64,000 nt of DNA, taken from NCBI RefSeq assembly GCF_000422265.1, contig NZ_KE383813.1, positions 111,919-175,918 of the forward strand, given 5' to 3'. Positions 1 through 7,911 of the stretch are shown here, in pieces (the stretch's first letter is position 1; every line of letters starts with the position of its first letter). Made by a program: the position numbers and the translations under genes. This DNA is from Kaistella palustris DSM 21579 (GTDB taxonomy: Bacteria > Bacteroidota > Bacteroidia > Flavobacteriales > Weeksellaceae). Below the pieces are notes generated by a model. The model ran no database searches, was not told where the DNA came from, and saw nothing but the letters and a program-made list of their open reading frames with translations.

Positions 1-632
1 TCCGCTCAGCCTCCGTTCAAGATTTTGTAACCATCCGGTGACTGAGCGGAGCCGAAGTCACACCTTTATTTGCGCAGTCGAATTCACTACTTATTCTTAT
101 AATGAGATTCATTCATGCATTCGGCTGCTTTCTTTAGTTCTTCATCCCAGCCATTAATTAATGCCTCTTTCTTCCTTCTGCTCCAACCCTGAATTTGTTT
201 TTCCCGGAAAAAAGCTTCATCGATTCTTTGGTACTCCTCGTAATACACCAGTTTTACAGGCAAATTTTTGCTGGTATGATTAGCGCCTTCACCCTGTTGA
301 TGCTGTTGAACGCGCCGTTCCAGATCGGTTGTGCTTCCTGTGTAGTAAGAACCGTCAGCGCATTCAAGTATGTACGTATAGCCTTTCATATGGTAATTGT
401 CTTTTGCGGCTTCGGCTTCGCTTAGGGGTATTATCCTCCGGCTTCGACAGGCTCAGCCACCGGCAGGAGATTTCTCATTTTTTTTAACTGCCATTGCGGC
501 TGATCAATGGGCGGCCGTGCCTGTCCAAGCTGTGCCTGAGCCTGTCGAAGTCACAAGCTCCGGCTTCGGCTCCGCTCAGCCTCCGTTCAAGATTTTATAA
601 CCAACCGGTGACTGAGCGGAGCCGAAGTCACT
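1..632. repeat. REP-like palindromic repeat cluster A, flanking the GIY-YIG gene
   Basis: Copies of two related imperfectly palindromic motifs occur in both orientations: CTTCGGCTCCGCTCAG and CTTCGACAGGCTCAG with their complements. Clear copies lie at about 1-11 (cut by the window edge), 42-60, 438-455, 535-550, 560-577 and 606-631. Most have GGTGA or GTCAC at the outer edge. The copies stop just before the GIY-YIG gene at 87-389 and resume just after it. Open frames across 397-600 consist only of these repeats and are not believed to be genes. The motif type is known as a dispersed repeat in many environmental bacteria; its function is not established. Confidence 0.85.
87..389 (-). CDS. GIY-YIG nuclease family protein (URI/UvrC N-terminal type)
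   Basis: A 100-residue single-domain protein. Residues 4-7 (YTYI) and 15-19 (YYTGS) form the GIY-YIG core; Arg25-Arg26 and the following QH fit the conserved Arg and His positions of URI-type domains. Glu62 in FFREKQIQGW fits the family's metal-binding Glu, and the WSRRKKEALINGW ending is typical of small bacterial members about 80-110 residues long. Members fold like the UvrC N-terminal nuclease, but the cellular role of these stand-alone forms is not established. The gene is closely bracketed by REP-like palindromes on both sides, which suggests it travels with or acts on them (inference). Confidence 0.88.
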   Translation of the reverse strand: MKGYTYILECADGSYYTGSTTDLERRVQQHQQGEGANHTSKNLPVKLVYYEEYQRIDEAFFREKQIQGWSRRKKEALINGWDEELKKAAECMNESHYKNK

Positions 633-960
633 ACAAAGGCCGCAGATAGTCCCGGTGCAAAAATTTCTTAAAACCTTCTACGTCGCTTTCCAGGCCGTAA
701 CCGCCCATCCAGTGGCAGTATCTGTTAAACAGTAAAGCCTTGAGGCTGATGGGAATACCATCGTCCTCATTACACAGCGGGAGCCCATCCTGCAAGTACT
801 CCACTACGCGCGGATGATCCATCGCTCTTTCATCTTCACGTTCTACCCAGAACCGTTCATAGTCCCATAAGAGTTTCTGATTGTTTTCATTTGTCTGCGG
901 TTCGGTGCCGGGACCCTTATAAAAGCGGGTGAATTCGAAGAGGGGATTTTGGTGTGACAT
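631..960 (-). CDS. conserved hypothetical protein
   Basis: A 109-residue soluble protein with no signal peptide or membrane segment. It is acidic and rich in aromatic residues (for example ERFWVERED and RYCHWMGGYGLE), and ends in FLHRDYLRPL. I do not recognise a named domain. The composition looks coding, and a start at ATG 960 leaves a long AT-rich upstream region. The stop codon lies against the last palindromic repeat of cluster A, so that repeat may sit in the 3' untranslated region. Function unknown. Confidence 0.6.
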   Translation of the reverse strand: MSHQNPLFEFTRFYKGPGTEPQTNENNQKLLWDYERFWVEREDERAMDHPRVVEYLQDGLPLCNEDDGIPISLKALLFNRYCHWMGGYGLESDVEGFKKFLHRDYLRPL

Positions 961-1743
961 ATGTGAGTTTTAAATGGCGTTTAAAAATACGAAAGAATTT
1001 TTTTTTAATGGTCGCTAAAGTCACTGCCAACATCAATTTTGTGTGGGATTGAAGATTTGGGATTGAAAGCAACTAAACGGCAACAGTTAAAAGTAATCTA
1101 CTTCAAATACGGAGTGTATGAACTCACGTTAGCAGGATTGTGCCCGCGCTACACGCAATAAAATTCATATTTGATCTGATAAAGGTTCTAGAAGCAGATG
1201 AAAATATCAACCGTATCCTTTAATTTCTGACCATTTTATAAATCCCGGCATCTACTTATCCGGTGTTCTCTTCTGAAAGCTTTTAAAATTCAGCTGCATG
1301 CATAAATACCAGCACACCAATAGTCTTCAGCCTGGCGGTAAAAAAGCTGTTCCGCGTAGTGCGTGACGTTGAGCCAGGTTTTTAAAGGTCAGCCATAATG
1401 TCCTTCACGTGCCTTAAAATATAAAAAATATGCGCCTCCCGATGACTGTACGAAGTGAATGTCAGCCAAACCACTATATTTTCGCTACCTTTCAACATGG
1501 CGTTTTCATCCGTATTGCAAAACCCACAAAAAAAAACCGCAGATTAGTGATCCGCGGTTTCTAAAGATGGATAAGATCAGAGCTTTTTAATTTAAAAATC
1601 AGAAAAATGATGACTGATTTGGCGCGGGCTGATATCTTACAGCCCCGCCGAAAAAAATATTGAACCAAAATGTGAAAATCATTGGTAAAGTTCAATTACC
1701 GTTTAAATGCTTTAGTCACAAACCTGCTTTTTGCAGCTTCTTA
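961..1743. other. intergenic region with possible decayed coding relic
   Basis: No intact gene was found. On the minus strand, 1382-1498 reads as a 38-codon frame beginning MLKGSEN, and after one stop the same frame stays open for about 30 more codons, as in a decayed gene. The segment at about 1120-1170 resembles dispersed flavobacterial intergenic sequence. The only clear signal is the terminator at 1534-1560. Confidence 0.4.
1528..1560 (-). terminator. rho-independent terminator downstream of lipoprotein gene 1744-2220
   Basis: A stem of about 10 bp with one mismatch (AAACCGCAGA at 1534-1543 against TCCGCGGTTT at 1551-1560) has a 7-nt loop. Read on the minus strand the hairpin runs into a long T tract, as expected of an intrinsic terminator. 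It lies about 180 nt beyond the stop of the minus-strand lipoprotein gene. Confidence 0.7.
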
Positions 1744-2220
1744 TTATTTAGCTCTTACATACAGAATTTTATAATCGCTGTTGGTATTGGTTGAATAGCC
1801 ACTTAGGGTAAGGGTGTCATTCGATAAATCAATTTGCTCGCACACCCTTTTCTCCGGTAATATCAGCAGCATTTTTTCATTACCGGCTTTTATATTGGTA
1901 TTTTCATAAGGACATTGCGTTCCTAATTCATATTTTTCGAATTTAGGATCATTTGCTGTACCTTCCTCTACAAATTTGACGGTAGAATTCTGGAATTCCA
2001 CCGTACGAAACGGATATTCAACCTCTTTCCACTTTCCCTGCAGTGATTTCGCAAGCGTAATTTTTTCAGTTTCCAGTCCTTGATCTTCAGTATCGCGGTC
2101 GGTATTTTCAACCACCTTGTTTTGATCCGACTGTTCTACGGTAGATTTTGTGGCTGCTTTTTCACAGGAAAACATGGTTAACGAAAGAATAACGATTAAA
2201 GGGCTTACTAATTTCTTCAT
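1744..2220 (-). CDS. putative lipoprotein, lipocalin-like
   Basis: A 158-residue protein with a lipoprotein signal peptide: MKK, a hydrophobic core, then the lipobox MFSC with the acylated Cys at residue 19. A Lys/Asp/Glu-rich linker (residues about 20-55) precedes a compact domain starting LQGKWKEVEY, the sort of opening seen in small lipocalin-like or META-like Bacteroidota lipoproteins. One Cys pair in the mature domain (the TQCPY and RVCEQ regions) could form a disulfide. It is predicted to be anchored to a membrane facing the periplasm. The specific function is unknown; the lipocalin assignment rests only on pattern resemblance. Confidence 0.75.
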   Translation of the reverse strand: MKKLVSPLIVILSLTMFSCEKAATKSTVEQSDQNKVVENTDRDTEDQGLETEKITLAKSLQGKWKEVEYPFRTVEFQNSTVKFVEEGTANDPKFEKYELGTQCPYENTNIKAGNEKMLLILPEKRVCEQIDLSNDTLTLSGYSTNTNSDYKILYVRAK

Positions 2221-2374
2221 ACTGCTGATTTTATTGGATTAATAAAAAGCACCGAAACTCATGGTGCCTGTAGGTAAAGAATGAGTCTTTTTATGTGCTT
2301 CAAAACTGCATTGATTGCCAAAGCTCGGATGAAAACTTCGTGCCAGTATGTAAGAACGCGGCCTCCCGAGATTG

Positions 2375-3290
2375 CAGCGGCGACTGAGCGGCGCCGAAGT
2401 CACTTTCTGCGGCTTCGGCAGGCTCAGCCACCGGTAGAAGATTGCTTAATTTTTATAACTGCCATTGCGGCTGCCGAAGCGGTGACTGAGCCTGTCGAAG
2501 GCACTTTATCCGGCTTCGACTCCGCTCAGCCTCCATTCAATATTTCGTAATCTCGCGGTGACTGAGCGGAGTCGAAGGCACTTTCTTTGTAACCACCGGT
2601 GACTGAGCGGAGCCGAAGTCACTTTCTCCGGCTTCGGCTCCGCTCAGCCTCCATTCAATATTTCGTAATCTCCCGGTGACTGAGCGAAGCCGAAGTCACA
2701 ATCTCCGGCTTCGGCTCCGCTCAGCCTCGGTTCAAGATTTTATAACCAACCAGAGACTGAGCGGAGCCGAAGGCACTTTCTTTGTAACCACCGGTGACTG
2801 TGCGAAGTCACTTTCTCCGGCTTCGGCTCCGCTCAGCCTCCGTTCAAGATTTTATAACCAACCGGTGACTGAGCGGAGTCGAAGTCACTTTCTTTGTAAC
2901 CACCGGTGACTGAGCGGAGTCGAAGGCACATTTTCATTTTCCGGGTGACTGAGCGAAGCCGAAGTCACAATCTCCGGCTTCGGCTCCGCTCCGGGGTACT
3001 ATCCTATGGCTTCGACAGACTCAGCCACCGGTAGAAGAATTCTTAATTTTTATATCTGCCATTGCGTCTGCTGAAGCGGTGCCTGAGCTGTCGAAGTCAC
3101 AATCTCCGGCTTCGGCTCCGCTCAGCCTCCGTTCAAGATTTTATAACCAACCGGTGACTGAGCGGAGTCGAAGGCACATTTTCATTTTCCGGGTGACTGA
3201 GCGAAGTCGAAGACAATTTCTGCGGCTTCGACAGGCTCAGCCTCCGAGGGCATTTATCATCCTGTGACTTCGACAGGCTCAGCCACCAAA
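2375..3290. repeat. REP-like palindromic repeat cluster B (about 20 copies)
   Basis: More than 900 bp are built almost entirely from alternating forward and reverse copies of the CTTCGGCTCCGCTCAG / CTTCGACAGGCTCAG family. The spacers are themselves repeated, for example TCAAGATTTTATAACCAACC and TTTCTTTGTAACCACC. A larger composite unit that includes AACTGCCATTGCGGCTG recurs at about 430-620, 2400-2560 and 2998-3140. The repeats are inverted, unequal in spacing and carry repeated spacers, so this is not a CRISPR. Frames that stay open across it are repeat translation artefacts. It fills the gap between 2221 and 3324. Confidence 0.85.
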
Positions 3291-3324
3291 TATTAATGAA
3301 GAATGAATTGGACGCTGCGAATTC

Positions 3325-3852
3325 CTAAAGCCCTGTGCATACCGCACAGTTCGGTTCACCGGTCAGGTTCCCCTTTTCGTCCAGCTGATATTTGCAGCAT
3401 TCGGTGAAGTTTTTTTTCAGCATGTTTTTGGCTCTTTTAACGCGGATTTTCACATTTTCCAGACTGAGGCCCGTGAGGTTGGCTACTTCCTGCTGCTTTT
3501 TTCCTTCAACGTAAAGCAAATCGATGACTGTCCTGTATTTTTCGGGCAAATCCTTCAGGAACTGGTCGAAACAGCAGGCATGGTCATAGTTCTCCACAAG
3601 TGCTTCCTTATTTTCATTAAATTCACCGCTGTAGGCCGATTCCCGACGCAGATAATCTATAATTTCATTTCGCACGATTTGATAGACCCACGCGCGGATT
3701 TTTTCAGGATTTCTGAGGGTGGAAATGTGGTGGTGTATTTTCAGGAAACTGTTTTGCAGGATATCGTTGGCGGCATTTTTGTCCTTTACTTTTTTAAGAA
3801 TAAAAAAATAAAGCTCACTGTTGAAATTATTCCAGACGGTCTGCGTATCCAT
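3325..3852 (-). CDS. sigZ: RNA polymerase sigma factor, SigZ-like ECF type with Cys-rich C-terminus
   Basis: A 175-residue sigma-70 family factor. Region 2 spans about residues 8-72 (AANDILQNSFLKIH, WVYQIVRNEIIDYLRR). Region 4 spans about 98-150 (LPEKYRTVIDLLYVEGKKQQEVA, LSLENVKIRVKRAKNML). After region 4 comes a tail with C152-C153 and C169-x2-C172, and another Cys pair (93-94) lies between the domains. ECF factors of the CorE group use a Cys-rich C-terminal tail to sense metal directly, without a separate anti-sigma factor; by analogy this tail may bind metal (inference). No anti-sigma gene is adjacent. The gene lies 38 nt downstream of a metallothionein-like gene on the same strand, probably in one operon. 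Confidence 0.85.
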   Translation of the reverse strand: MDTQTVWNNFNSELYFFILKKVKDKNAANDILQNSFLKIHHHISTLRNPEKIRAWVYQIVRNEIIDYLRRESAYSGEFNENKEALVENYDHACCFDQFLKDLPEKYRTVIDLLYVEGKKQQEVANLTGLSLENVKIRVKRAKNMLKKNFTECCKYQLDEKGNLTGEPNCAVCTGL

Positions 3853-3890
3853 ATTAAAAAATAAAGGTCGGCTCGCACCAACCTTTTAAC

Positions 3891-4013
3891 TTATTTACAG
3901 CAACTGCATTTATCGCAATTACATTTTTCACAGGAACAACTGTTTTCTTTGCAGTTTCCACAATTACACACTTTGCATTCGCAGCTTGTACACTGGCAGT
4001 TTTGATTTTCCAT
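3891..4013 (-). CDS. metallothionein-like Cys-rich small protein
   Basis: A 40-residue open frame with 14 cysteines (positions 6, 8, 11, 13, 16, 18, 21, 26, 28, 31, 33, 36, 38 and 39), arranged mainly as CxC and CxxC. The other residues are mostly Lys, Asn, Glu and Ser; there are no aromatic residues and no signal peptide. This is the composition of a cytosolic metal-binding metallothionein, although it does not closely follow the GatA/SmtA pattern I know. The ATG at 4013 follows an A/T-rich leader typical of Bacteroidota. It is the first gene of a probable operon with the Cys-tailed sigma factor downstream. Metal binding is inferred from composition only. Confidence 0.8.
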   Translation of the reverse strand: MENQNCQCTSCECKVCNCGNCKENSCSCEKCNCDKCSCCK

Positions 4014-4286
4014 GTTTAAATATTTTATATCTGTCAGGTAGACTGAAATACTTTAAAAAAGATACAAAAAAAATAATATTTTTCAGCCACTAATTTAATT
4101 CTGTGCGTCTTCCTTCGCAGTGATAGGCTTTGGCGCACTTTAAAATTTCTGAGTAAAGTCGTACAGAATGACCGGCGATATTGATCAAACTCTACTTTTG
4201 AAATAATTGCAGATGAGTTTGTGATGCAGCCTTTTACTTTCCGATACAGAATCTAACTTTTGTTTATTAATAGGAGCTTAGAAAAG

Positions 4287-4299
4287 TTGGGCAACAAAT
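4287..4299 (+). repeat. left-end copy of the integrative element's TTGGGCAACAAAT motif
   Basis: The 13-mer TTGGGCAACAAAT is identical to the sequence at 24181-24193, next to the integrase and mnmE, where GGGCAACAAA recurs three times at 31-bp spacing. A shorter GCAACA follows at once. Such end-restricted repeats are typical arm-type binding sites for tyrosine integrases. Confidence 0.5.
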
Positions 4300-4304
4300 G
4301 AGCA

Positions 4305-4319
4305 ACAGAACTTGGAGAA
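4305..4319 (+). other. candidate left attachment site (att core)
   Basis: ACAGAACTTGGAGAA matches ACAAAACTTCGAGAA at 24332-24346 (inside the mnmE 3' end) at 13 of 15 positions, in the same orientation. It lies just next to the element-end motif. True att cores are usually identical, so this is tentative. Confidence 0.35.
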
Positions 4320-4353
4320 TCAGGTGGTAAATAAGAGAAGATCGCGCGGTTAA

Positions 4354-4839
4354 TCAGAACTGATCAACATACAAATATAATCCTTTTTTTTGGGTTTTTG
4401 CATCCAGGGAAAGCTGCTGATATCTCGGTAAGTCAGAACAAAAAATCTTATTGTAAGCTTTTGCGTAACCAGCAATAACCATCATTTCATTTAAAATACT
4501 TCCATCTTGTAATTCAACATACGCTAATGTTCTTCCGTATTTGTCTGCTAAATTATTCCGTTCTTGGATGATATTGACAGGATCTCCTGGCTTTACTATC
4601 GACCTCATAAAATCGTATGATTCGTACGCCATTTTCATCAGCAATTGTCCCGCAATTTTGGTTTCTGATTCGTCTTGCTTTAATTTTCTGCAGGGCGTTA
4701 ATTCTGGAGCATCGATTCCGTAAAGTCTTATGTCCTCCTCTACTTTAGTCAAAATATTCCTCACAATTATACCGTCACCATCCACAACTTTTACGACTTC
4801 GTAGTGTGTTTTTCTAAATATCTGATTCTTTGCTTCCAT
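4354..4839 (-). CDS. thermonuclease family protein (staphylococcal nuclease-like, SNase fold)
   Basis: A 161-residue protein with the SNase motifs in order: VVDGDGI near residue 18, RLYGIDAPE near residue 38, and DKYGRTLAYVEL near residue 100. The Arg and Glu of RLYGIDAPE and the Arg of DKYGR correspond to the catalytic Arg35, Glu43 and Arg87 of the S. aureus enzyme, so activity is plausible. There is no signal peptide, unlike secreted nucleases, so it would act in the cytosol unless exported another way. Family members cut DNA and RNA in a calcium-dependent manner. It is the first gene inside the presumed left end of the integrative element and points outward. Confidence 0.85.
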   Translation of the reverse strand: MEAKNQIFRKTHYEVVKVVDGDGIIVRNILTKVEEDIRLYGIDAPELTPCRKLKQDESETKIAGQLLMKMAYESYDFMRSIVKPGDPVNIIQERNNLADKYGRTLAYVELQDGSILNEMMVIAGYAKAYNKIFCSDLPRYQQLSLDAKTQKKGLYLYVDQF

Positions 4840-4924
4840 TTACACTTATTGTCAATTATTTAACTATTTGTTTTTCAGTCTTCTATATGTAAATTTAAGC
4901 TAAATAATTTTAAAAATTAATACA

Positions 4925-5728
4925 ATGGCACGTCAAAAAGGTCACATTAAGTATGTCGGAACTTTGGGCGAAGTTCGACACTTCAAAATCAAGAATAATC
5001 CAGGATATTATGCCGGATTAAAAGGAGGCCCAACAGGAGAACAAATTGCTACTGATCCTGCTTTCGTCCGTACGCGGGAAAACATGAATGAATTTGGAGG
5101 CTCTGCAACTGCAGGTCGCTCCTTCCGTACCAGTATTGCAAATTTAATCCGGAACAGTGCAGACAGCAGAGTTACTGGCAGAATTACTGCTGTAATGAAA
5201 AAAATTAATCTGGAAGACGGATCTGAGGCAAGAGGCCAACGGGCGATTCTAGTGACTGCTGCCCCGCAATATCTGGACGGTTTTGAATTCAATAAGTTTA
5301 ATTCCTTCAGCGGGGTTTTTAATGCACCATACAGCATTACGCCCTCGGTTGAACGGGATGAATCGGATTTATCTATTCCGGTGTTCAATCCGCTAGACAA
5401 TATGTTTATACCAGCAGGAGCAACGCATTTTAAAATCATCAATGCAATTACTGTTATGTCTGATTTTGTTTACAATCCTGTCACTAAAGCTTATGAGCCG
5501 AAGGATCCTGACGTTAACGGACTGACTGCTGTGGCAGATTCCGGTTATCAACCTGTGAATGTACCCACCGCGGCAATAAACATTGTAGCCACTATTCCGG
5601 ACTCACCCGTAATTACAGCAGATTCTTCAGTGATTAATCTTATCTCAGTGGAGTTTTATCAGGAGGTGAACGGTACCTACTACATTTTTGCTCAAGGCAA
5701 CACGATGAAAGTGGCAAAAATATTCTAA
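4925..5728 (+). CDS. conserved Bacteroidota protein of unknown function (MARQKG family)
   Basis: A 267-residue protein. The N-terminus MARQKGHIKYVGTLGEVRHF, followed by YAGLKGG and then IATDPAFVRTRENMNEFGG, is a pattern I know from many hypothetical proteins of Bacteroidota, often in or near mobile DNA. No catalytic motif, signal peptide or membrane helix is visible. The C-terminal half is rich in beta-branched residues and Pro, as in a beta-sandwich. It is divergent to the thermonuclease gene and followed by a strong terminator. Its role is unknown; a structural or binding function is only a guess from composition. Confidence 0.7.
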   Translation: MARQKGHIKYVGTLGEVRHFKIKNNPGYYAGLKGGPTGEQIATDPAFVRTRENMNEFGGSATAGRSFRTSIANLIRNSADSRVTGRITAVMKKINLEDGSEARGQRAILVTAAPQYLDGFEFNKFNSFSGVFNAPYSITPSVERDESDLSIPVFNPLDNMFIPAGATHFKIINAITVMSDFVYNPVTKAYEPKDPDVNGLTAVADSGYQPVNVPTAAINIVATIPDSPVITADSSVINLISVEFYQEVNGTYYIFAQGNTMKVAKIF

Positions 5729-5765
5729 GGACCATCAGTAGATTTTTATTCGGAAAATCAGAGCA

Positions 5766-5794
5766 GCCCATTCTTACGAGTGGGCTTTGCTTTT
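5766..5794 (+). terminator. rho-independent terminator of gene 4925-5728
   Basis: An 8-bp stem (GCCCATTC against GAGTGGGC, one G-T pair) with a 4-nt loop is followed by TTTGCTTTT. It begins 37 nt after the stop codon. Confidence 0.85.
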
Positions 5795-7167
5795 GGATGC
5801 TCGAATTTGACTATAATAGTTAAATATGTATCCTTTACCTATGGGTTAAATATCAGTCTTTTATGAAATAAATAAGACGGAAAAATTTTTCAAAAGAAAA
5901 AAAAAAAAAAAAGAAAGCCCAATTGAAAGGGGGCGCGGGAAAAGCTGTCAAGGTTTTTGGAGAAAAAATACAACCCGCAAGGGTGGAGATTTTTTCAACA
6001 AAACCCGTAGGGCTTGACCTTTACAGCTGATGGCGGCTGGTGATGGAAGCCCCCTATCTTCGCTGCACTTTTTGATTTTTCTGGGTTAGGTATCCTACTT
6101 TCTTTACGGTGGGTTGGATGCGGAGGTGTTGGGAAATATGTAATTAGATATTTCCGCGAAAGTCGTCTTGTGAAATTGCAGAGGTTGCAAAGTTTTCAAA
6201 TGGTGCAATCCAAGCGGAAGTAAAAATGAGGGATGAGATTCTTATTATGTGGATTGGGTTGCGGGATGCGAGTGTGGAAAGGGTCGGGAAAGACAGCGGT
6301 ATGACGGCGTGCCAGAACCCCCTAAAATAAATATTCCTGGTATGCCGGCATACTGCTGTGCGCGGTGACGGAAGCGCATAGACGGCTCTTCGACAGGCTC
6401 TGGGGACGATCGACAGGCTCTGGAACCTTCGAAAGTTGCAAGTTCAGGGACCTTGCTGTGAATGCCGGCTATGGGCTGGAGGAACATGGGAAAGGGGTTG
6501 CTTTTTCTATTGTGACTGAAACTAAAGCGGAGGGAAAGACAGCGGTATGGAGGGAGGAAAAAAAATGCTTGATGGTGCGGGAAAGCGGGCAAAGGGAAAG
6601 CGATGGACAAAGCTATTTTTTTTCTGACCGGAATACTGCTGTGCGCGGTGCCGAAGTGCATATACTGCTCCCTTTCTACTTCAATCAAGGAACTGCTTTT
6701 CTTGCAGGATATGGACTGCAGGCACATGGAATTATGCAACCGTACTTTTAAACTAGCACCTTGGATTTGTGGTCGAGTTTTTTTAAATTATAACTGCACT
6801 GGCGGCTGGAAGGGGGTGGCGCAAAAGGGCTTTGCCCGTTGCAAGGAAAGCATTTAGCATAATTTTCAATTATAGGCACTTGGTTGGTGGCTCGTGAGGG
6901 AATGTAGCGCAGCGGAATGGACGAACTCTCCGTAGCGTTGGAAAGTGCGTATAATTGCAATTATGTTATTTGCTGTGGCCGGGCGGGGATATCACATCTT
7001 AATACTATAAAAAAAAATTCAAATTTCAGAAAATTAATATATTAGCATATCTTTGAAAACTCTAAAATACATAATCAAAATCAGCGTAACCATCTATTTA
7101 TCAATATTATAGATTGTTATTTAAAATATATTTTGTATATTTATAGAGTAAAAAAGGCATAGATTTT
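5795..7167. other. 1.4-kb non-coding region with internal repeats
   Basis: I see no convincing gene. The frames open at 6245-6739 (minus) and 6365-6751 (plus) have unnatural composition and lie over repeats. Visible structure: a 16-base A run near 5899; GC-rich purine-biased blocks; a direct repeat of about 30 bp containing ATACTGCTGTGCGCGGTG at 6353-6370 and 6632-6649; a second repeat GGGAAAGACAGCGGTATG at 6287 and 6533; and two CGACAGGCTCTGG segments related to the REP-like motif. The base composition differs sharply from the AT-rich gene that follows. It may hold an element-specific RNA or a transfer/replication origin (inference). Confidence 0.5.
6850..6975. repeat. long imperfect inverted repeat
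   Basis: The left arm at about 6850-6881 (contains CATAATTTTCAATTATAGGC) pairs with the right arm at about 6943-6975 (contains GCGTATAATTGCAATTATG). The arms of about 33 bp differ by a few mismatches and one inserted base, and flank about 60 bp. Each arm core is itself near-palindromic. This could be a structured RNA or a recombination site; I cannot assign it. Confidence 0.55.
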
Positions 7168-7911
7168 ATGGATTACTCAGTACTTGCTCGTTCATACAAA
7201 ACCTTAAGTTACGAAAAGGAACTCAGGGAAATGTACTGCACTTTTCATAACAATCCAGATTATAATGCACTATCAAAACATGAACTGACTTTGCTTATAA
7301 ATGAGGACATATTTAAAAATTATAACGGTGAACAAGTTCTTAAATATAAAATTGCAAAGGAGTTTATTAATAAACAATATGTGGCCGCATTTGAAGTAAA
7401 AGTTAAAAGCAGCAGAACTGATTTTCTAGTTATAAATGGTGATACAAAATCTTTTGAAATTAAGTCCAAAATAGATACTCTTCAGAGATTAGCTAAACAG
7501 ACAGCCGACTATGGAACTGTATTTGAATATAATACTGTGTTGATCGACAAGTGTCATTTATCCAAAGTAATAAAGTCACTTCCTGATTTTTACGGCATTT
7601 GGTATTATGAGGGTGATGAGAAAATAATTTTTAGAGAAGCTTCTTACAGTCCCAACATAAATTCTGGTGAACAACTAACTTTGTTTAATAAAAAAGAACT
7701 TAAAACCGCATTTTCCACATCTTGCATTGAGACGATTTTAAGTACGAATACCGGAGAATCAATCAACTGCGCCTTAAAGATCATGCTAAAGAAGCGATAC
7801 AATGATCGGTGGAATTTTCTTCAGAATAACTTTAAAAAGATTGTTCCTATTGACTTACAATTCTTTTTCAACACCAATGTTGATCCATTTCTAATTTACA
7901 ATATTAATTAG
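7168..7911 (+). CDS. sce7726-like protein, candidate PD-(D/E)xK nuclease
   Basis: A 247-residue AT-rich gene. The central segment contains RTDFLVI (Asp85), SFEIKSKID (Glu97-x-Lys99, Asp103) and Gln111. This D - E-x-K - Q spacing is that of the PD-(D/E)xK nuclease core. The same segment (FEIKSKIDTLQRL, then KQTADYGTVF) matches my recollection of the sce7726 family. There is no signal peptide or membrane helix. The gene converges on the Beta/sce7725-like gene and the two coding ends overlap by 8 bp (7904-7911). sce7725 and sce7726 genes are commonly adjacent in other genomes, so the pairing supports both calls. A DNA-cleaving effector role is inferred. Confidence 0.65.
   Translation: MDYSVLARSYKTLSYEKELREMYCTFHNNPDYNALSKHELTLLINEDIFKNYNGEQVLKYKIAKEFINKQYVAAFEVKVKSSRTDFLVINGDTKSFEIKSKIDTLQRLAKQTADYGTVFEYNTVLIDKCHLSKVIKSLPDFYGIWYYEGDEKIIFREASYSPNINSGEQLTLFNKKELKTAFSTSCIETILSTNTGESINCALKIMLKKRYNDRWNFLQNNFKKIVPIDLQFFFNTNVDPFLIYNIN

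Larger units (their letters stand above)
4014..4353. other. intergenic region, probable left junction of the integrative element
   Basis: No gene is seen. The first part is AT-rich and should hold the promoter for the metallothionein-sigma operon. The second part carries a copy of the element-end motif (4287-4299) and an att-like sequence (4305-4319). Confidence 0.5.

Noticed and set aside
195-600. Plus-strand open frames across the GIY-YIG gene and cluster A
   Set aside because: Antisense of a clear gene or translation of palindromic repeats only.
2375-3290. CRISPR-like alternation of repeats and spacers
   Set aside because: The repeats occur in both orientations, the spacers are themselves repeated and uneven in length, and no cas genes are present. 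This is a REP-like array.
4925-5728. Phage capsid or tail protein
   Set aside because: No other phage structural genes in the window, and the N-terminal pattern is that of a chromosomal/mobile-element family of unknown function.
6245-6751. Long open frames on both strands (164 and 128 residues)
   Set aside because: Composition is unnatural, they overlap each other, and both cross internal repeats and REP-like fragments. No family resemblance.
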